A DNA stretch of 64,000 nucleotides from Flavobacterium stagni (GTDB taxonomy: Bacteria > Bacteroidota > Bacteroidia > Flavobacteriales > Flavobacteriaceae). Positions within the stretch are counted from its first letter, which is position 1, and each line of letters begins with the position of its first letter. The translations under genes were made by a program, and so were the position numbers. Below the pieces are notes generated by a model. It saw only the letters and a program-made list of their open reading frames with translations, was not told the DNA's origin and made no database searches. The DNA lies in contig NZ_SBKN01000005.1 in NCBI RefSeq assembly GCF_004122105.1, positions 1 through 64,000 on the forward strand, in the 5' to 3' direction. Shown here piece by piece: positions 9,201 through 20,721 of the stretch.

Positions 9201-12200
9201 TTAGTAAACGTATTCTTCTTTGTTAGCCATCAATTCGTTGTAATCATCTTTCGAACCAACGATAATGTTGTCATAATCACGCATACCGGTACCGGCTGGG
9301 ATTCTATGACCTACAATAACGTTTTCTTTCAATCCTTCTAACTGGTCTACTTTACCTGCTACAGCTGCTTCATTCAACACTTTAGTCGTTTCCTGGAAGG
9401 AAGCTGCTGAGATGAATGATTTTGTTTGTAACGAAGCACGTGTAATACCCTGAAGTACTGGAGTTGCTGTAGCCATAACTGCATCACGAGCAACAACCAA
9501 GTTCTTATCATTACGTTTCAATACGGAGTTTTCATCGCGTAAATCACGTGGGCTTACAATTTGACCGGGTTTCAAATTCTCAGAATCACCAGCATCTTCA
9601 ACCACTTTCATTCCGTACAATTTGTCGTTTTCAACCATAAAGTCGCTGGTGTGTGCCAATTGTTCTTCCAAGAATAAAGTATCTCCTGGATCTTGGATTT
9701 GTACTTTACGCATCATTTGACGAATCACCACTTCAAAGTGTTTGTCGTTGATTTTTACCCCTTGTAAACGGTAAACCTCTTGAATTTCATTTACCAAATA
9801 CTGTTGAACGGCTGATGGACCTTGGATTCGTAAGATATCTTCTGGAGTAATCGCTCCGTCAGACAATGGCATACCTGCTTTCACGAAGTCATTTTCTTGA
9901 ACTAGAATCTGACTTGATAATTTCACCAAGTATTTACGAACATCACCGAATTTAGATTCAATGATAATCTCGCGATTACCACGTTTGATTTTACCAAAAG
10001 AAACTACTCCATCAATTTCAGACACTACTGCTGGGTTTGAAGGATTACGCGCTTCTAATAATTCGGTAATACGTGGAAGACCTCCTGTGATATCCCCAGC
10101 TTTCGAAGAACGACGTGGGATTTTCACTAAGATTTTACCGGCTTTAATTTTCTCACCATCTTCTACCATAAGGTGTGCCCCTACTGGTAAGTTGTATGAA
10201 CGAATTAACTCTCCGTCTTTTCCGTAAATCAATAAGGTCGGAATTAATTTTTTATTTCTTCCTTCTGAAATTACTTTCTCTTGGAATCCGGTTTGTTCGT
10301 CGATTTCAACTTGGAACGTTTGTCCTTGTTCTAAATCTTCGTATGCAATTTTACCTGTAAACTCAGATACAATTACCCCGTTATATGGATCCCATTTACA
10401 TAAAGTAGTTCCTTTTTCAACCACATCCCCATCGTTCACAAAAATGCTAGAACCGTAAGGAATGTTATGTGTATTTAATACGATACCAGTTGTAGCATCG
10501 ATTAATTTTAATTCAGTTGAACGAGAGATTACGATATCCACTTGGTTTCCTTCGCTATCTTCTCCTTTAACCGTTTTTAAATCTTCAATTTCAAGACGAC
10601 CACCAAAACGTGCTACAATCGATGATTCTTCAGAAACACCTCCTGCAACCCCTCCAACGTGGAAGGTACGTAAGGTCAACTGTGTACCTGGCTCACCGAT
10701 GGACTGTGCTGCAATTACACCTACAGCCTCACCTTTTTGAGTCATTTTACCTGTTGCTAAGTTTCTTCCGTAACATTTTGCACAGATTCCTTTCGTTGCT
10801 TCACAAGTTAATGGAGAACGTACTTCTACTCTTTCGATAGGTGATTCTTCGATTTCACGTACTACTGCTTCCGTGATTTCTTCACCTGCTGCAATAATTA
10901 CTTGAGAAGTTAACGGATTAATTACGTCATGTAATGTCACACGACCTAAAATACGCTCACCAAGAGTTTCAACGATTTCTTCGTTTTTCTTCAAAGCCGT
11001 TACTTCGATACCACGTAATGTACCACAATCAACCGAGTTCACAATTACATCTTGGGAAACGTCATGTAGACGACGTGTTAAGTATCCCGCATCCGCCGTC
11101 TTTAACGCCGTATCTGCAAGACCTTTACGCGCACCGTGGGTTGAGATGAAGTATTCCAAAATCGAAAGACCTTCTTTAAAGTTAGAAAGAATCGGGTTTT
11201 CAATAATTTCTCCACCACCTGCAGTTGATTTTTTCGGCTTCGCCATCAAACCACGCATACCGGTTAACTGACGAATCTGCTCTTTCGAACCACGTGCTCC
11301 TGAATCCAACATCATGTATACTGAGTTAAATCCTTGTTGGTCTTCACGAATATTCTTCATTGCCAATTCAGTCAACAAAGCATTGGTAGAAGTCCACACG
11401 TCGATTACTTGATTGTAACGCTCATTATTTGTGATAAGACCCATGTTATAGTTCATGGTAATTCCGTCCACTTGTTCACGAGCATCTGCGATCAAATCGT
11501 CTTTTTTCTCTGGCACTTTAATATCACCTAATGAGAAGGACAATCCACCTTGGAAGGCGAATTTGTATCCCATATCTTTAATATCATCTAAGAATGCAGC
11601 CGTAGTGGGTACATTCGTAGTAGCTAAGATTTTACCAATAATATCACGCAATGACTTTTTCGTCAATACTTCATTGATATAACCCGCTGCTTCTGGCACC
11701 ACTTCGTTGAACAATACACGTCCGGCAGTAGTTTGGATAATTTTGTATACCAATTCGCCATTTTCATTAAAATCTTTCGTTCTGATTTTAACGCGTGCAT
11801 TTAACTCTAAACGTCCTTCATTCAAAGCAATATTTACTTCTTGAGCCGAATAGAATGTTAAGCCTTCTCCTTTAATAGTTAATTCTGGAGTAGACAAACG
11901 CTCTTTGGTCATATAGTACAATCCAAGTACCATGTCCTGAGAAGGAACGGTGATTGGCGCACCATTAGCTGGGTTCAAGATATTGTGAGAAGCCAACATT
12001 AACAATTGGGCTTCTAAAATTGCTTCTGGTCCTAACGGTAAGTGAACCGCCATCTGGTCACCGTCAAAGTCGGCATTAAACGCCGTACACGTTAACGGGT
12101 GTAACTGAATTGCTTTTCCTTCAATTAATTTCGGTTGGAAAGCTTGGATACCCAAACGGTGAAGAGTGGGGGCACGGTTTAGTAATACAGGGTGACCTTT

Positions 12201-13502
12201 GATTACATTTTCAAGGATATCCCATACTACCGGTTCTTTTTTATCGATGATTTTCTTCGCCGATTTAACCGTTTTCACGATTCCACGCTCAATTAACTTA
12301 CGGATAACGAACGGTTTGTACAATTCAGCTGCCATATCTTTAGGCAAACCACATTCGTACATTTTCAATTCAGGTCCAACGACAATTACCGAACGAGCTG
12401 AATAATCCACACGTTTACCCAATAAGTTTTGACGGAAACGACCTTGTTTACCTTTCAAGGAATCCGAAAGAGATTTCAAGGGTCGGTTCGATTCTGTTTT
12501 AACAGCAGAAGCTTTACGTGTATTATCGAACAAGGAGTCAACAGCCTCTTGCAACATACGTTTTTCGTTACGTAAGATTACCTCTGGCGCTTTGATTTCC
12601 ATCAAACGTTTTAAACGGTTGTTACGGATAATCACACGACGGTACAAGTCATTCAAGTCGGAAGTCGCGAAACGACCACCATCAAGTGGCACCAACGGAC
12701 GTAATTCTGGTGGGATAACCGGAATTACTTTCAAAATCATCCACTCTGGACGGTTCTCACGGTTCAAGTTAGAATCACGGAATGACTCCACTACTTGAAG
12801 ACGTTTTAACGCTTCTGTTTTACGTTGTTTAGACGTTTCATTGTTGGCTGAGTGACGCAATTCGTATGACAAAGCATCCAAATCGGTACGTGCTAACAAG
12901 TCCATAATACATTCAGCACCCATTTTAGCGATGAATTTATTTGGATCGTTATCGTCTAAATATTGGTTCTCCATAGGAAGGGTATCTAAAATATTCAAAT
13001 ACTCTTCTTCAGTTAAGAAATCTAATTTTTGTAACGGCTCACCATCTACATTTTTAGCGATACCGGCTTGAATTACCACATAGCGCTCGTAGTAGATGAT
13101 CATATCCAATTTTTTGGAAGGTAATCCAAGGATATAACCGATTTTGTTTGGTAAGGAACGGAAATACCAAATGTGTGCGATTGGCACTACTAAATTGATA
13201 TGTCCTACACGGTCGCGACGTACTTTCTTTTCAGTCACTTCCACCCCACAACGGTCACACACGATACCTTTGTAACGAATACGTTTGTATTTTCCACAAG
13301 CACATTCGAAATCCTTTACAGGTCCGAAGATACGCTCACAAAATAAACCGTCACGTTCGGGTTTGTGTGTACGATAGTTGATGGTTTCTGGTTTTAAAAC
13401 CTCACCTCTTGATTCTGCCAAAATAGACTCAGGCGACGCTAGTCCGATCGTGATTTTGTCGAATCTTTTAATGGTATTTTTATCTTTATTTCTGTTGTTC
13501 AT
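9201..13502 (-). CDS. rpoC: DNA-directed RNA polymerase subunit beta'
   Basis: 1433 residues, full length for a Bacteroidetes beta' subunit. The N-terminal zinc-binding cysteines are C67, C69, C82 and C85. The catalytic NADFDGD motif, whose aspartates hold the active-site magnesium, is at residues 476-482. The second zinc site ([13 protein letters not shown]) and the trigger-loop/bridge-helix regions ([15 protein letters not shown]) are present. With beta it forms the catalytic core of RNA polymerase. It lies 71 bases after rpoB, separated by a hairpin without a T tract (13536-13559), and is followed at once by the DUF3467 gene. Confidence 0.98.
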   Translation of the reverse strand: MNNRNKDKNTIKRFDKITIGLASPESILAESRGEVLKPETINYRTHKPERDGLFCERIFGPVKDFECACGKYKRIRYKGIVCDRCGVEVTEKKVRRDRVGHINLVVPIAHIWYFRSLPNKIGYILGLPSKKLDMIIYYERYVVIQAGIAKNVDGEPLQKLDFLTEEEYLNILDTLPMENQYLDDNDPNKFIAKMGAECIMDLLARTDLDALSYELRHSANNETSKQRKTEALKRLQVVESFRDSNLNRENRPEWMILKVIPVIPPELRPLVPLDGGRFATSDLNDLYRRVIIRNNRLKRLMEIKAPEVILRNEKRMLQEAVDSLFDNTRKASAVKTESNRPLKSLSDSLKGKQGRFRQNLLGKRVDYSARSVIVVGPELKMYECGLPKDMAAELYKPFVIRKLIERGIVKTVKSAKKIIDKKEPVVWDILENVIKGHPVLLNRAPTLHRLGIQAFQPKLIEGKAIQLHPLTCTAFNADFDGDQMAVHLPLGPEAILEAQLLMLASHNILNPANGAPITVPSQDMVLGLYYMTKERLSTPELTIKGEGLTFYSAQEVNIALNEGRLELNARVKIRTKDFNENGELVYKIIQTTAGRVLFNEVVPEAAGYINEVLTKKSLRDIIGKILATTNVPTTAAFLDDIKDMGYKFAFQGGLSFSLGDIKVPEKKDDLIADAREQVDGITMNYNMGLITNNERYNQVIDVWTSTNALLTELAMKNIREDQQGFNSVYMMLDSGARGSKEQIRQLTGMRGLMAKPKKSTAGGGEIIENPILSNFKEGLSILEYFISTHGARKGLADTALKTADAGYLTRRLHDVSQDVIVNSVDCGTLRGIEVTALKKNEEIVETLGERILGRVTLHDVINPLTSQVIIAAGEEITEAVVREIEESPIERVEVRSPLTCEATKGICAKCYGRNLATGKMTQKGEAVGVIAAQSIGEPGTQLTLRTFHVGGVAGGVSEESSIVARFGGRLEIEDLKTVKGEDSEGNQVDIVISRSTELKLIDATTGIVLNTHNIPYGSSIFVNDGDVVEKGTTLCKWDPYNGVIVSEFTGKIAYEDLEQGQTFQVEIDEQTGFQEKVISEGRNKKLIPTLLIYGKDGELIRSYNLPVGAHLMVEDGEKIKAGKILVKIPRRSSKAGDITGGLPRITELLEARNPSNPAVVSEIDGVVSFGKIKRGNREIIIESKFGDVRKYLVKLSSQILVQENDFVKAGMPLSDGAITPEDILRIQGPSAVQQYLVNEIQEVYRLQGVKINDKHFEVVIRQMMRKVQIQDPGDTLFLEEQLAHTSDFMVENDKLYGMKVVEDAGDSENLKPGQIVSPRDLRDENSVLKRNDKNLVVARDAVMATATPVLQGITRASLQTKSFISAASFQETTKVLNEAAVAGKVDQLEGLKENVIVGHRIPAGTGMRDYDNIIVGSKDDYNELMANKEEYVY

Positions 13503-13535
13503 CTTAGTCGTTTTTAAAATAGTTACAGTTAACGG

Positions 13536-13559
13536 GGCCGATCCTTCTCAGCATCGGCC
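13536..13559 (-). other. rpoB-rpoC intergenic hairpin without T tract
   Basis: Perfect 7-base stem GGCCGAT / ATCGGCC with a 10-base loop in the 71-base gap between rpoB and rpoC. It lacks a downstream T run, so it is probably not a terminator. An mRNA processing or stabilising structure is possible. Confidence 0.6.
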
Positions 13560-13573
13560 TTCCGGTACTGATA

Positions 13574-16500
13574 TTATTCTTCTAATCGGATATCTAATCC
13601 AAGACCTTTCAATTCATGCATTAATACATTGAATGATTCTGGTAATCCTGGTTCTGGCATTGCTTCACCCTTAACGATAGCTTCGTAAGTTTTAGCTCTA
13701 CCGATTACGTCATCCGATTTAACCGTCAAGATTTCACGTAAGGTACTTGATGCACCGTAGGCTTCAAGTGCCCAAACCTCCATCTCTCCAAAACGCTGAC
13801 CTCCGAATTGGGCCTTACCTCCAAGAGGTTGTTGCGTAATTAACGAGTATGGACCGATTGAACGTGCGTGCATTTTATCATCCACCATGTGACCTAATTT
13901 CAGCATGTAGATAACCCCTACCGTAGCCGGTTGGTGGAAACGCTCTCCAGTTCCTCCATCATACAAATAGGTATGACCGAAACGTGGAATACCCGCTTCA
14001 TCCGTTAATGCATTAATTTGGTCTAACGTTGCACCGTCGAAAATTGGGGTAGCAAATTTCTTCCCTAATTTTAATCCAGCCCAACCCAATACGGTTTCAT
14101 AAATCTGCCCGATGTTCATACGCGAAGGTACCCCAAGTGGGTTCAATACGATATCCACTGGTGTTCCATCTTCTAAGAATGGCATATCTTCTTGGCGAAC
14201 GATACGCGCTACGATACCTTTGTTACCGTGGCGACCTGCCATTTTATCTCCCACTTTCAATTTACGTTTCTTCGCAATGTATACCTTAGCTAATTTCAAG
14301 ATACCTGCTGGTAACTCGTCACCCACTGTGATGGTAAACTTCTCACGACGTAACGCTCCTTGAAGATCGTTTAATTTGATTTTGTAGTTGTGGATTAAAT
14401 CATTAACCAAACGGTTTGTTTCATCATCCGCAACCCACTGCCCTTTGGTTAAGTGTGCAAAATCTTCCACAGCTTGAAGCATTTTCTTGGTATATTTTTT
14501 ACCTTTTGGCAATACTTCTTCACCCAAATCATTCATTACCCCTTGTGATGTTTTTCCATCAACGATAGCGAATAATTTCTCAACCAATTTATCTTTCAAT
14601 TCAACAAAACGCACTTCGAATTCCATTTCTAATGCTGTCAAATCGTCTTTATCTTTCGTACGCTTACGTTTATCTTTCACCGCACGAGCGAATAATTTTT
14701 TGTCTAAAACTACACCGCTTAATGAAGGTGAAGCTTTTAACGACGCATCTTTCACATCACCGGCTTTATCACCGAAGATCGCACGAAGTAATTTTTCTTC
14801 TGGTGTTGGATCAGATTCTCCTTTTGGTGTAATCTTACCAATTAAGATATCACCCGGTTTTACTTCAGCACCGATACGGATCATACCGTTTTCGTCCAAA
14901 TCTTTTGTCGCTTCTTCAGAAACGTTTGGAATATCATTCGTTAATTCTTCGTTACCTAATTTGGTATCACGAACTTCCAACGAATAATCATCGATATGGA
15001 TAGACGTAAAGATATCGTCACGAACTACTTTTTCAGAGATTACAATCGCATCCTCGAAGTTGTATCCTTTCCATGGCATGAACGCTACTTTCAAGTTACG
15101 CCCGATTGCCAATTCACCGGCTTGCGTTGCATATCCTTCACACAGCACTTGTCCTTTTACTACGCGATCGCCTTTACGAACGATTGGTTTCAAGTTGATA
15201 CAAGTACTTTGGTTCGTTTTTCTAAATTTAATCAATTGATACGTTTTCTCGTCAGTATCAAAACTTACCATACGCTCTTCGTCGGTACGGTCGTATTTGA
15301 TGGTTACTTTATCCGCGTCTACGTATTCAACCACTCCGTTTCCTTCTGCATTAATCAATACACGAGAATCTGAAGCCACTTGACGCTCTAAACCTGTACC
15401 TACAATTGGAGATTCAGGACGTAAAAGTGGTACGGCCTGACGCATCATGTTTGATCCCATCAACGCACGGTTCGCGTCATCGTGTTCCAAGAAAGGAATT
15501 AACGAAGCCGAAATCGAGGCAATTTGGTTTGGTGCAACGTCGGTATAATGTACAACTGTTGGTTCAACTACTGGGAAGTCACCTTCCTCACGTGCAATAA
15601 CTTTTTCAGCTGTAATTGTACCTTGACCATCCATCTCAATGTTTGCTTGCGCAATCATTTTACCTTCTTCTTCTTCAGCGCTTAAGTAAATAGGTTCAGA
15701 AACTAAATCTACTTTACCATTGACAACTTTACGGTAAGGTGTTTCAATGAATCCCATTCCGTTTACTTTGGCGAAAACTCCTAATGAAGAAATCAAACCA
15801 ATGTTAGGTCCCTCAGGGGTTTCAATCGGACACAAACGACCGTAGTGCGTATAGTGAACGTCACGAACCTCGAAACCAGCGCGCTCTCTAGAAAGACCTC
15901 CAGGCCCTAATGCAGAAAGACGACGTTTGTGTGTAATCTCAGCTAATGGATTGGTTTGATCCATGAACTGCGATAACTGGTTGGTTCCAAAGAACGAGTT
16001 GATTACAGAAGATAAAGTTTTCGCGTTGATCAAGTCGATAGGTGTGAACACCTCGTTATCACGTACATTCATACGCTCACGAATTGTTCTCGCCATGCGC
16101 GCAAGACCTACACCGAATTGTTGTGAAAGTTGCTCACCAACCGTACGAACACGACGGTTTGACAAGTGGTCGATATCATCAATCTCTGCTTTAGAGTTGA
16201 TCAATTCGATCAAATATTTCACAATGGTGATGATATCCTCTTTGGTAAGCACTTGCTTTTCCATTGGGATATCCAAGTTTAATTTTTTGTTCATACGGTA
16301 ACGACCTACTTCTCCTAAGTTGTAGCGTTGATCCGAGAAGAACAATTTATCGATAATACCACGAGCCGTTTCCTCATCAGGTGGTTCTGCATTACGCAAC
16401 TGACGGTAGATATGCTCAACAGCTTCTTTTTCAGAGTTGGTTGGGTCTTTTTGTAACGTATTGTGGATAATGGCGTAATCCGCTTGGTTGTTATCCTCTT

Positions 16501-17386
16501 TATGAAGTAAGATCGATTTTACATTCGCATCGATGATTTCTTCAATATTGTCTTTATCTAAAATCGTATCACGATCCAAGATAATTTCGTTACGTTCAAT
16601 AGACACTACTTCACCGGTATCTTCATCTACGAAGTCTTCGTGCCATGTGTTCAAAACACGAGCTGCTAATTTACGACCAGCGTATTTTTTTAATCCGGTT
16701 TTAGATACTTTGATTTCTTCAGCAAGGTCGAAGATTTCTAAGATATCTTTATCGCGTTCAAATCCAATCGCACGGAATAAAGTGGTTACCGGTAATTTTT
16801 TCTTACGGTCGATGTACGCATACATCACGTTATTGATATCGGTAGCAAATTCAATCCAAGAACCTTTGAATGGAATGACACGCGCAGAGTATAATTTAGT
16901 TCCGTTGGCGTGGAACGACTGTCCAAAGAACACCCCTGGCGAACGATGTAATTGAGAAACTACCACACGTTCTGCGCCATTAATCACGAATGTACCGCTT
17001 GGCGTCATGTAAGGAATAGTTCCTAAATACACATCCTGTACGATGGTTTCGAAATCTTCGTGTTCCGGATCGGTACAGTATAATTTTAAACGAGCTTTAA
17101 GAGGAACGCTATACGTCAACCCTCTTTCGATACACTCTTGAATGGTGTAACGTGGTGGATCTACGAAATAATCGAGGAATTCCAACACGAATTGATTTCT
17201 GGTATCAGTGATTGGGAAGTTTTCCATGAAGGTATTGTACAACCCTTCGTTACCTCTTTCGTCTGATTTCGTTTCCAATTGGAAGAAATCTTTAAACGAC
17301 TTGATTTGAACATCCAAGAAATCGGGATACTGTGGAATGTTCTTCGTCGAGGCAAAATTCAATCTTTCAGTCTGATTAGTTATCAT
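13574..17386 (-). CDS. rpoB: DNA-directed RNA polymerase subunit beta
   Basis: 1270 residues. Typical motifs include the lobe and fork regions, the rifampicin-binding region around [16 protein letters not shown] followed by [13 protein letters not shown], and the C-terminal segment [27 protein letters not shown] (quoted in part). The ATG at 17384-17386 ([11 protein letters not shown]) is the start usual in the family; a TTG three bases upstream is in frame but unlikely to be used. The gap to rplL is unusually long (267 bases) and holds two strong hairpins, pointing to control of rpoBC relative to the ribosomal genes. Confidence 0.98.
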   Translation of the reverse strand: MITNQTERLNFASTKNIPQYPDFLDVQIKSFKDFFQLETKSDERGNEGLYNTFMENFPITDTRNQFVLEFLDYFVDPPRYTIQECIERGLTYSVPLKARLKLYCTDPEHEDFETIVQDVYLGTIPYMTPSGTFVINGAERVVVSQLHRSPGVFFGQSFHANGTKLYSARVIPFKGSWIEFATDINNVMYAYIDRKKKLPVTTLFRAIGFERDKDILEIFDLAEEIKVSKTGLKKYAGRKLAARVLNTWHEDFVDEDTGEVVSIERNEIILDRDTILDKDNIEEIIDANVKSILLHKEDNNQADYAIIHNTLQKDPTNSEKEAVEHIYRQLRNAEPPDEETARGIIDKLFFSDQRYNLGEVGRYRMNKKLNLDIPMEKQVLTKEDIITIVKYLIELINSKAEIDDIDHLSNRRVRTVGEQLSQQFGVGLARMARTIRERMNVRDNEVFTPIDLINAKTLSSVINSFFGTNQLSQFMDQTNPLAEITHKRRLSALGPGGLSRERAGFEVRDVHYTHYGRLCPIETPEGPNIGLISSLGVFAKVNGMGFIETPYRKVVNGKVDLVSEPIYLSAEEEEGKMIAQANIEMDGQGTITAEKVIAREEGDFPVVEPTVVHYTDVAPNQIASISASLIPFLEHDDANRALMGSNMMRQAVPLLRPESPIVGTGLERQVASDSRVLINAEGNGVVEYVDADKVTIKYDRTDEERMVSFDTDEKTYQLIKFRKTNQSTCINLKPIVRKGDRVVKGQVLCEGYATQAGELAIGRNLKVAFMPWKGYNFEDAIVISEKVVRDDIFTSIHIDDYSLEVRDTKLGNEELTNDIPNVSEEATKDLDENGMIRIGAEVKPGDILIGKITPKGESDPTPEEKLLRAIFGDKAGDVKDASLKASPSLSGVVLDKKLFARAVKDKRKRTKDKDDLTALEMEFEVRFVELKDKLVEKLFAIVDGKTSQGVMNDLGEEVLPKGKKYTKKMLQAVEDFAHLTKGQWVADDETNRLVNDLIHNYKIKLNDLQGALRREKFTITVGDELPAGILKLAKVYIAKKRKLKVGDKMAGRHGNKGIVARIVRQEDMPFLEDGTPVDIVLNPLGVPSRMNIGQIYETVLGWAGLKLGKKFATPIFDGATLDQINALTDEAGIPRFGHTYLYDGGTGERFHQPATVGVIYMLKLGHMVDDKMHARSIGPYSLITQQPLGGKAQFGGQRFGEMEVWALEAYGASSTLREILTVKSDDVIGRAKTYEAIVKGEAMPEPGLPESFNVLMHELKGLGLDIRLEE

Positions 17387-17540
17387 CAATGGACAAAATT
17401 TTGATTTTTAAAAAAAGTACTTTTTTGTGTTTAACACGTTGTTTTGTTACTTTCCTTGGGTGAAATAACCGTCACATCTTTAAAAACAAACCAGGAAAAC
17501 AGTCTGTTTTTTTCTTCGTTTCGGCTATCTTTTTTTATGG

Positions 17541-17568
17541 TTTTAAAGGAAAAAATGATCCTTTAAAA
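17541..17568 (-). other. Second hairpin in the rplL-rpoB gap
   Basis: Perfect 10-base inverted repeat TTTTAAAGGA / TCCTTTAAAA with an 8-base loop. It is AT-rich and not followed by an immediate T run on the minus strand. It lies between the rplL attenuator and rpoB. Confidence 0.55.
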
Positions 17569-17594
17569 ATTGATAATTTTATTATACGAAAAAT

Positions 17595-17631
17595 GGTTTA
17601 GGTCTTCGAGTAACGACTCTAGACCTAAACC
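17595..17631 (-). terminator. rplL-rpoB attenuator
   Basis: Eleven-base perfect stem GGTTTAGGTCT / AGACCTAAACC with an inner GAGT / ACTC stem, followed on the minus strand by ATTTTT. It lies 23 bases after the rplL stop. E. coli also has a partial terminator between rplL and rpoB; the same job here is inferred from position and structure. Confidence 0.7.
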
Positions 17632-17653
17632 TTATTCTTTAACCGGAGAAGAA

Positions 17654-18025
17654 TTATTTCAATTCTACTACAGCTCCAGCTTCTTCAAGTGCTTTTTTCA
17701 AGCCTTCAGCTTCTGCTTTAGAAACTGCTTCTTTAATGTTAGAAGGAGCTCCGTCTACGATATCTTTAGCTTCTTTAAGACCTAAACCTGTTAATTCTTT
17801 AACCGCTTTTACAACAGCTAATTTAGAAGCACCAGCATCTTTCAATACTACTGTGAACTCAGTTTGTTCTTCAGCAGCACCAGCATCACCACCACCAGCA
17901 GCAACTACTACTGCAGCAGCAGCAGGCTCGATACCGTACTCTTCTTTTAATATTGTAGCTAAATCGTTAACTTCTTTTACAGTTAAGTTAACCAATTGTT
18001 CTGCGAATTGTTTCAAATCTGCCAT
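17654..18025 (-). CDS. rplL: 50S ribosomal protein bL12 (L7/L12)
   Basis: 123 residues. N-terminal dimerisation helix ([20 protein letters not shown]), an Ala-rich flexible hinge around residues 35-50, and the C-terminal factor-binding domain ([20 protein letters not shown]). It forms the ribosomal stalk that recruits translational GTPases. It follows rplJ by 54 bases in the standard L10-L12 arrangement. Confidence 0.97.
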   Translation of the reverse strand: MADLKQFAEQLVNLTVKEVNDLATILKEEYGIEPAAAAVVVAAGGGDAGAAEEQTEFTVVLKDAGASKLAVVKAVKELTGLGLKEAKDIVDGAPSNIKEAVSKAEAEGLKKALEEAGAVVELK

Positions 18026-18079
18026 TTTTTCTATCTTTAAAATGTTTTTAAATTTATTTTATTTATTAAGTGCGTTCAA

Positions 18080-18580
18080 TTATTCTGCTGCTTCGCCTTT
18101 TTGCTCTGCGTTGTTTAACAAAGCAGAAAGTACGCGTTTTGCAGGAGATTGAAGTAATCCGATGATTTCTCCAATAACTTCTTCTTTCGATTTTAACGCT
18201 GCTAATGAATCTAACTGGTTATCACCGATGTAGATTTCTTGGTTGATATAAGCACCTTTTAAAAGTGGCTTATCCGACTTTTTACGGAAATCTTTGATGA
18301 TTTTTGCAGGTTGGTTCGCAACAGTAGCAATTAAGATAGAAGAGTTTCCTTTAAGGATAGTTGGTAATTCACCGTACTCGTTTTCAGAAGCTTCCATAGC
18401 TTTTTCCAACAACGTGTTTTTTACCACTTCTAATTTAATACCTGCTTTGAAACAAGCTCTGCGTAAGTTAGATGTCGTTTCAGCATCTAAACCTGACGTA
18501 TCTGCAATGTAAAGGATGTTCGCCTCTGCTAATTTTGCAGTTAAGTCTTTTATCGCGATTGATTTTTCTTCTCTAGTCAT
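18080..18580 (-). CDS. rplJ: 50S ribosomal protein uL10
   Basis: 166 residues, normal for L10. The N-terminal rRNA-binding domain begins MTREEKSIAIKDL; the C-terminal helix that binds L12 dimers ends near AEQKGEAAE. Base of the ribosomal stalk. It follows rplA after 23 bases and precedes rplL, which it partners in the stalk. Confidence 0.97.
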   Translation of the reverse strand: MTREEKSIAIKDLTAKLAEANILYIADTSGLDAETTSNLRRACFKAGIKLEVVKNTLLEKAMEASENEYGELPTILKGNSSILIATVANQPAKIIKDFRKKSDKPLLKGAYINQEIYIGDNQLDSLAALKSKEEVIGEIIGLLQSPAKRVLSALLNNAEQKGEAAE

Positions 18581-18603
18581 AATAAAACTTTTTAACTACC
18601 CAA

Positions 18604-19293
18604 TTATACTGCTTTAGGATCTAAAGCAATAGCAGGACTCATTGTACTTGACAAGTGGATAGACTTGATGTAAGTACCTTTAGCTGCAGTTGGTTTTAAT
18701 TTGATTAATGTTTGAATAATTTCGTGAGCATTATCTACAATCTTGTCAGCATCGAAAGATACTTTTCCGATTCCAGCGTGAACGATACCAGTTTTGTCTA
18801 CTTTAAAGTCGATTTTACCAGCTTTCACTTCTTGAACAGCTTTACCTACTTCCATAGTAACTGTTCCTGTTTTTGGGTTAGGCATTAAACCACGAGGACC
18901 TAAAATACGACCTAATGGACCTAATTTACCCATAACTGCTGGCATAGTGATGATTACATCAACATCCGTCCAACCGTCTTTGATTTTTTGTAGATAGTCA
19001 TCTAAACCTACGTGGTCAGCACCCGCAGCTTTAGCTTCCGCTTCTTTATCTGGAGTAACAAGCGCTAATACGCGAACGTCTTTACCAGTACCGTGAGGTA
19101 AAGTTACCACACCACGAACCATTTGATTTGCTTTTCTTGGATCAACTCCTAAACGAACAGCAATATCAACTGACTCATCAAATTTTGCATAAGAAACTTG
19201 CTTTAATAAAGCAGAAGCATCTTTCAAAGAATACAATTTATTCTTTTCAATTTTTGATGCAGCTTCTTTTTGTTTTTTCGTCAATTTTGCCAT
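18604..19293 (-). CDS. rplA: 50S ribosomal protein uL1
   Basis: 229 residues with the L1 signature region ([16 protein letters not shown]). Part of the mobile L1 stalk at the ribosomal E site, and often a repressor of its own operon in other bacteria. The start lies 6 bases after the rplK stop, indicating translational coupling. Confidence 0.97.
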   Translation of the reverse strand: MAKLTKKQKEAASKIEKNKLYSLKDASALLKQVSYAKFDESVDIAVRLGVDPRKANQMVRGVVTLPHGTGKDVRVLALVTPDKEAEAKAAGADHVGLDDYLQKIKDGWTDVDVIITMPAVMGKLGPLGRILGPRGLMPNPKTGTVTMEVGKAVQEVKAGKIDFKVDKTGIVHAGIGKVSFDADKIVDNAHEIIQTLIKLKPTAAKGTYIKSIHLSSTMSPAIALDPKAV

Positions 19294-19299
19294 AACTCA

Positions 19300-19743
19300 T
19301 TATTTTTTTAGCGGAGAATCTCCGGTTACGGTAATACCCATTGAACGAGCAGTACCGGCAATCATACTCATAGCTGATTCCATAGTGAATGAATTCAAAT
19401 CAGGCATTTTGTCTTCAGCGATCGTTTTGATTTGATCCCAAGAAACATTAGCCACTTTTTTACGGTTAGGTTGACCTGAACCGGATTTGATTTTTGCAGC
19501 ATCCATTAATTGAACCGCAGCAGGAGGAGTTTTTACAACAAAATCAAACGACTTGTCTTTGTAGACTGTAATTTGAACTGGTAATACTTTGCCGGGTTGA
19601 TCTTGTGTTCTCGCATTAAATTGCTTACAGAACTCCATGATGTTAACCCCAGCAGCTCCCAAAGCAGGTCCAACCGGTGGCGAAGGATTCGCAGCACCTC
19701 CCTTAACTTGTAGTTTAACTACTTTACTAATTTCTTTTGCCAT
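19300..19743 (-). CDS. rplK: 50S ribosomal protein uL11
   Basis: 147 residues. The N-terminal domain has the conserved PPVGPALG segment; the C-terminal rRNA-binding domain contains SGQPNRKKV. It contacts the GTPase centre of 23S rRNA. Gene order nusG, rplK, rplA, rplJ, rplL is the near-universal bacterial arrangement. Confidence 0.97.
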   Translation of the reverse strand: MAKEISKVVKLQVKGGAANPSPPVGPALGAAGVNIMEFCKQFNARTQDQPGKVLPVQITVYKDKSFDFVVKTPPAAVQLMDAAKIKSGSGQPNRKKVANVSWDQIKTIAEDKMPDLNSFTMESAMSMIAGTARSMGITVTGDSPLKK

Positions 19744-19807
19744 TTTTTACAAAATTTAGCACATCTAACAGTTGGAAGCGTAGATGTAGGATTATAATTA
19801 ATTGTGA

Positions 19808-20359
19808 TTATACTTTTTCAACTTGCATAAAACTTAATTCCAATGGCGTCTTTCTTCCGAAAATTTTCACCATTACCTCAAGTTTACGCTTCTCTTCGTT
19901 GATTTTTTCAATCGTTCCGTTAAAACCATTGAATGGACCGTCAATTACTTTGACTGTTTCACCCAATTTGTAAGGAATCGATTGTGTATCAACATTAACA
20001 GCCAATTCATCCACTTTACCAAGCATACGGTTCACTTCTGATAAACGAAGTGGCACAGGATCGCCTCCTTTTACTTCGCCCAAGAAACCGATAACACCGG
20101 TAATGGATTTAATAATGTGTGGAATTTCACCGGTAAGGTTGGCTTCGATCATTACATAACCTGGAAAGTAAACACGATCCTTAGCTATCTTTTTCCCGTC
20201 ACGAACTTGAACCACTTTTTCAGTTGGCACTAGAACTTGCGAGATATAATCTGCCATACCTAAACGGTTAATTTCAGTTTCAATATAGTTTTTAACTTTA
20301 TTTTCCTGACCGCTTACGGCACGTACCACATACCATTTTTTCACACTTGTATCAGCCAT
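19808..20359 (-). CDS. nusG: Transcription termination/antitermination protein NusG
   Basis: 183 residues. The NGN domain starts KKWYVVRAVSGQENKVK; the KOW domain near the C-terminus has VKVIDGPFNGFNGTI. It binds RNA polymerase and couples it to Rho or the ribosome. It directly follows secE (13 bases), the standard secE-nusG pair. Confidence 0.97.
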   Translation of the reverse strand: MADTSVKKWYVVRAVSGQENKVKNYIETEINRLGMADYISQVLVPTEKVVQVRDGKKIAKDRVYFPGYVMIEANLTGEIPHIIKSITGVIGFLGEVKGGDPVPLRLSEVNRMLGKVDELAVNVDTQSIPYKLGETVKVIDGPFNGFNGTIEKINEEKRKLEVMVKIFGRKTPLELSFMQVEKV

Positions 20360-20372
20360 TGTACTGTAGAGA

Positions 20373-20567
20373 TTATCCTTTAATTAAATTGAAAAAACCA
20401 GTGATTGCTTTCGAACATAATTCGTCCACACCCCAAGTTGCTAAAGCACAGATTACAGAAAACAAAGCCACCACAATAGTTAACTTTTGTACTTCTGCCC
20501 ATTCTGGCCAAGTTACATTTGATTTCAATTCTTCAAAAGACTCTGAAAAATATTGGAATACTTTCAT
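20373..20567 (-). CDS. secE: Preprotein translocase subunit SecE
   Basis: 64 residues from the ATG at 20565-20567 (MKVFQYFSESFEELK). The frame extends upstream into tRNA-Trp, but the internal ATG gives the normal length of single-span SecE. An amphipathic helix with VTWPEWAEVQK is followed by one membrane segment (TIVVALFSVICALATWGVDEL). It is part of the SecYEG channel. It lies 18 bases downstream of tRNA-Trp. Confidence 0.95.
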   Translation of the reverse strand: MKVFQYFSESFEELKSNVTWPEWAEVQKLTIVVALFSVICALATWGVDELCSKAITGFFNLIKG

Positions 20568-20585
20568 CGTATTGTATCTTTTTTG

Positions 20586-20656
20586 CACGGGTGGAGGGAT
20601 TCGAACCCCCATCAACGGTTTTGGAGACCGCTATTCTACCCTTGAACTACACCCGT
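20586..20656 (-). tRNA. tRNA-Trp (CCA)
   Basis: Cloverleaf with ACGGGTG / CACCCGT acceptor stem, anticodon loop CTCCAAA (anticodon CCA) and T loop TTCGAAT. The 3' CCA is not encoded. It lies between tuf and secE, as in many bacteria. Confidence 0.96.
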
Positions 20657-20662
20657 TTATTA

Positions 20663-20700
20663 AAAACCAGCAGAGTTATCTAACAGACACTCTGCTGGTT
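20663..20700 (-). terminator. Terminator-like hairpin after tuf
   Basis: Twelve-base perfect stem AACCAGCAGAGT / ACTCTGCTGGTT with a 12-base loop, followed on the minus strand by TTTTAAT. It should end or attenuate transcription after tuf and before tRNA-Trp/secE. Confidence 0.8.
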
Positions 20701-20721
20701 ATTTTATTTAATTCTTAAGAA

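Noticed and set aside
14487..14987. 166-residue plus-strand frame inside rpoB
   Set aside because: Antisense to highly conserved rpoB sequence; Ser/Asn-rich composition of a shadow frame.
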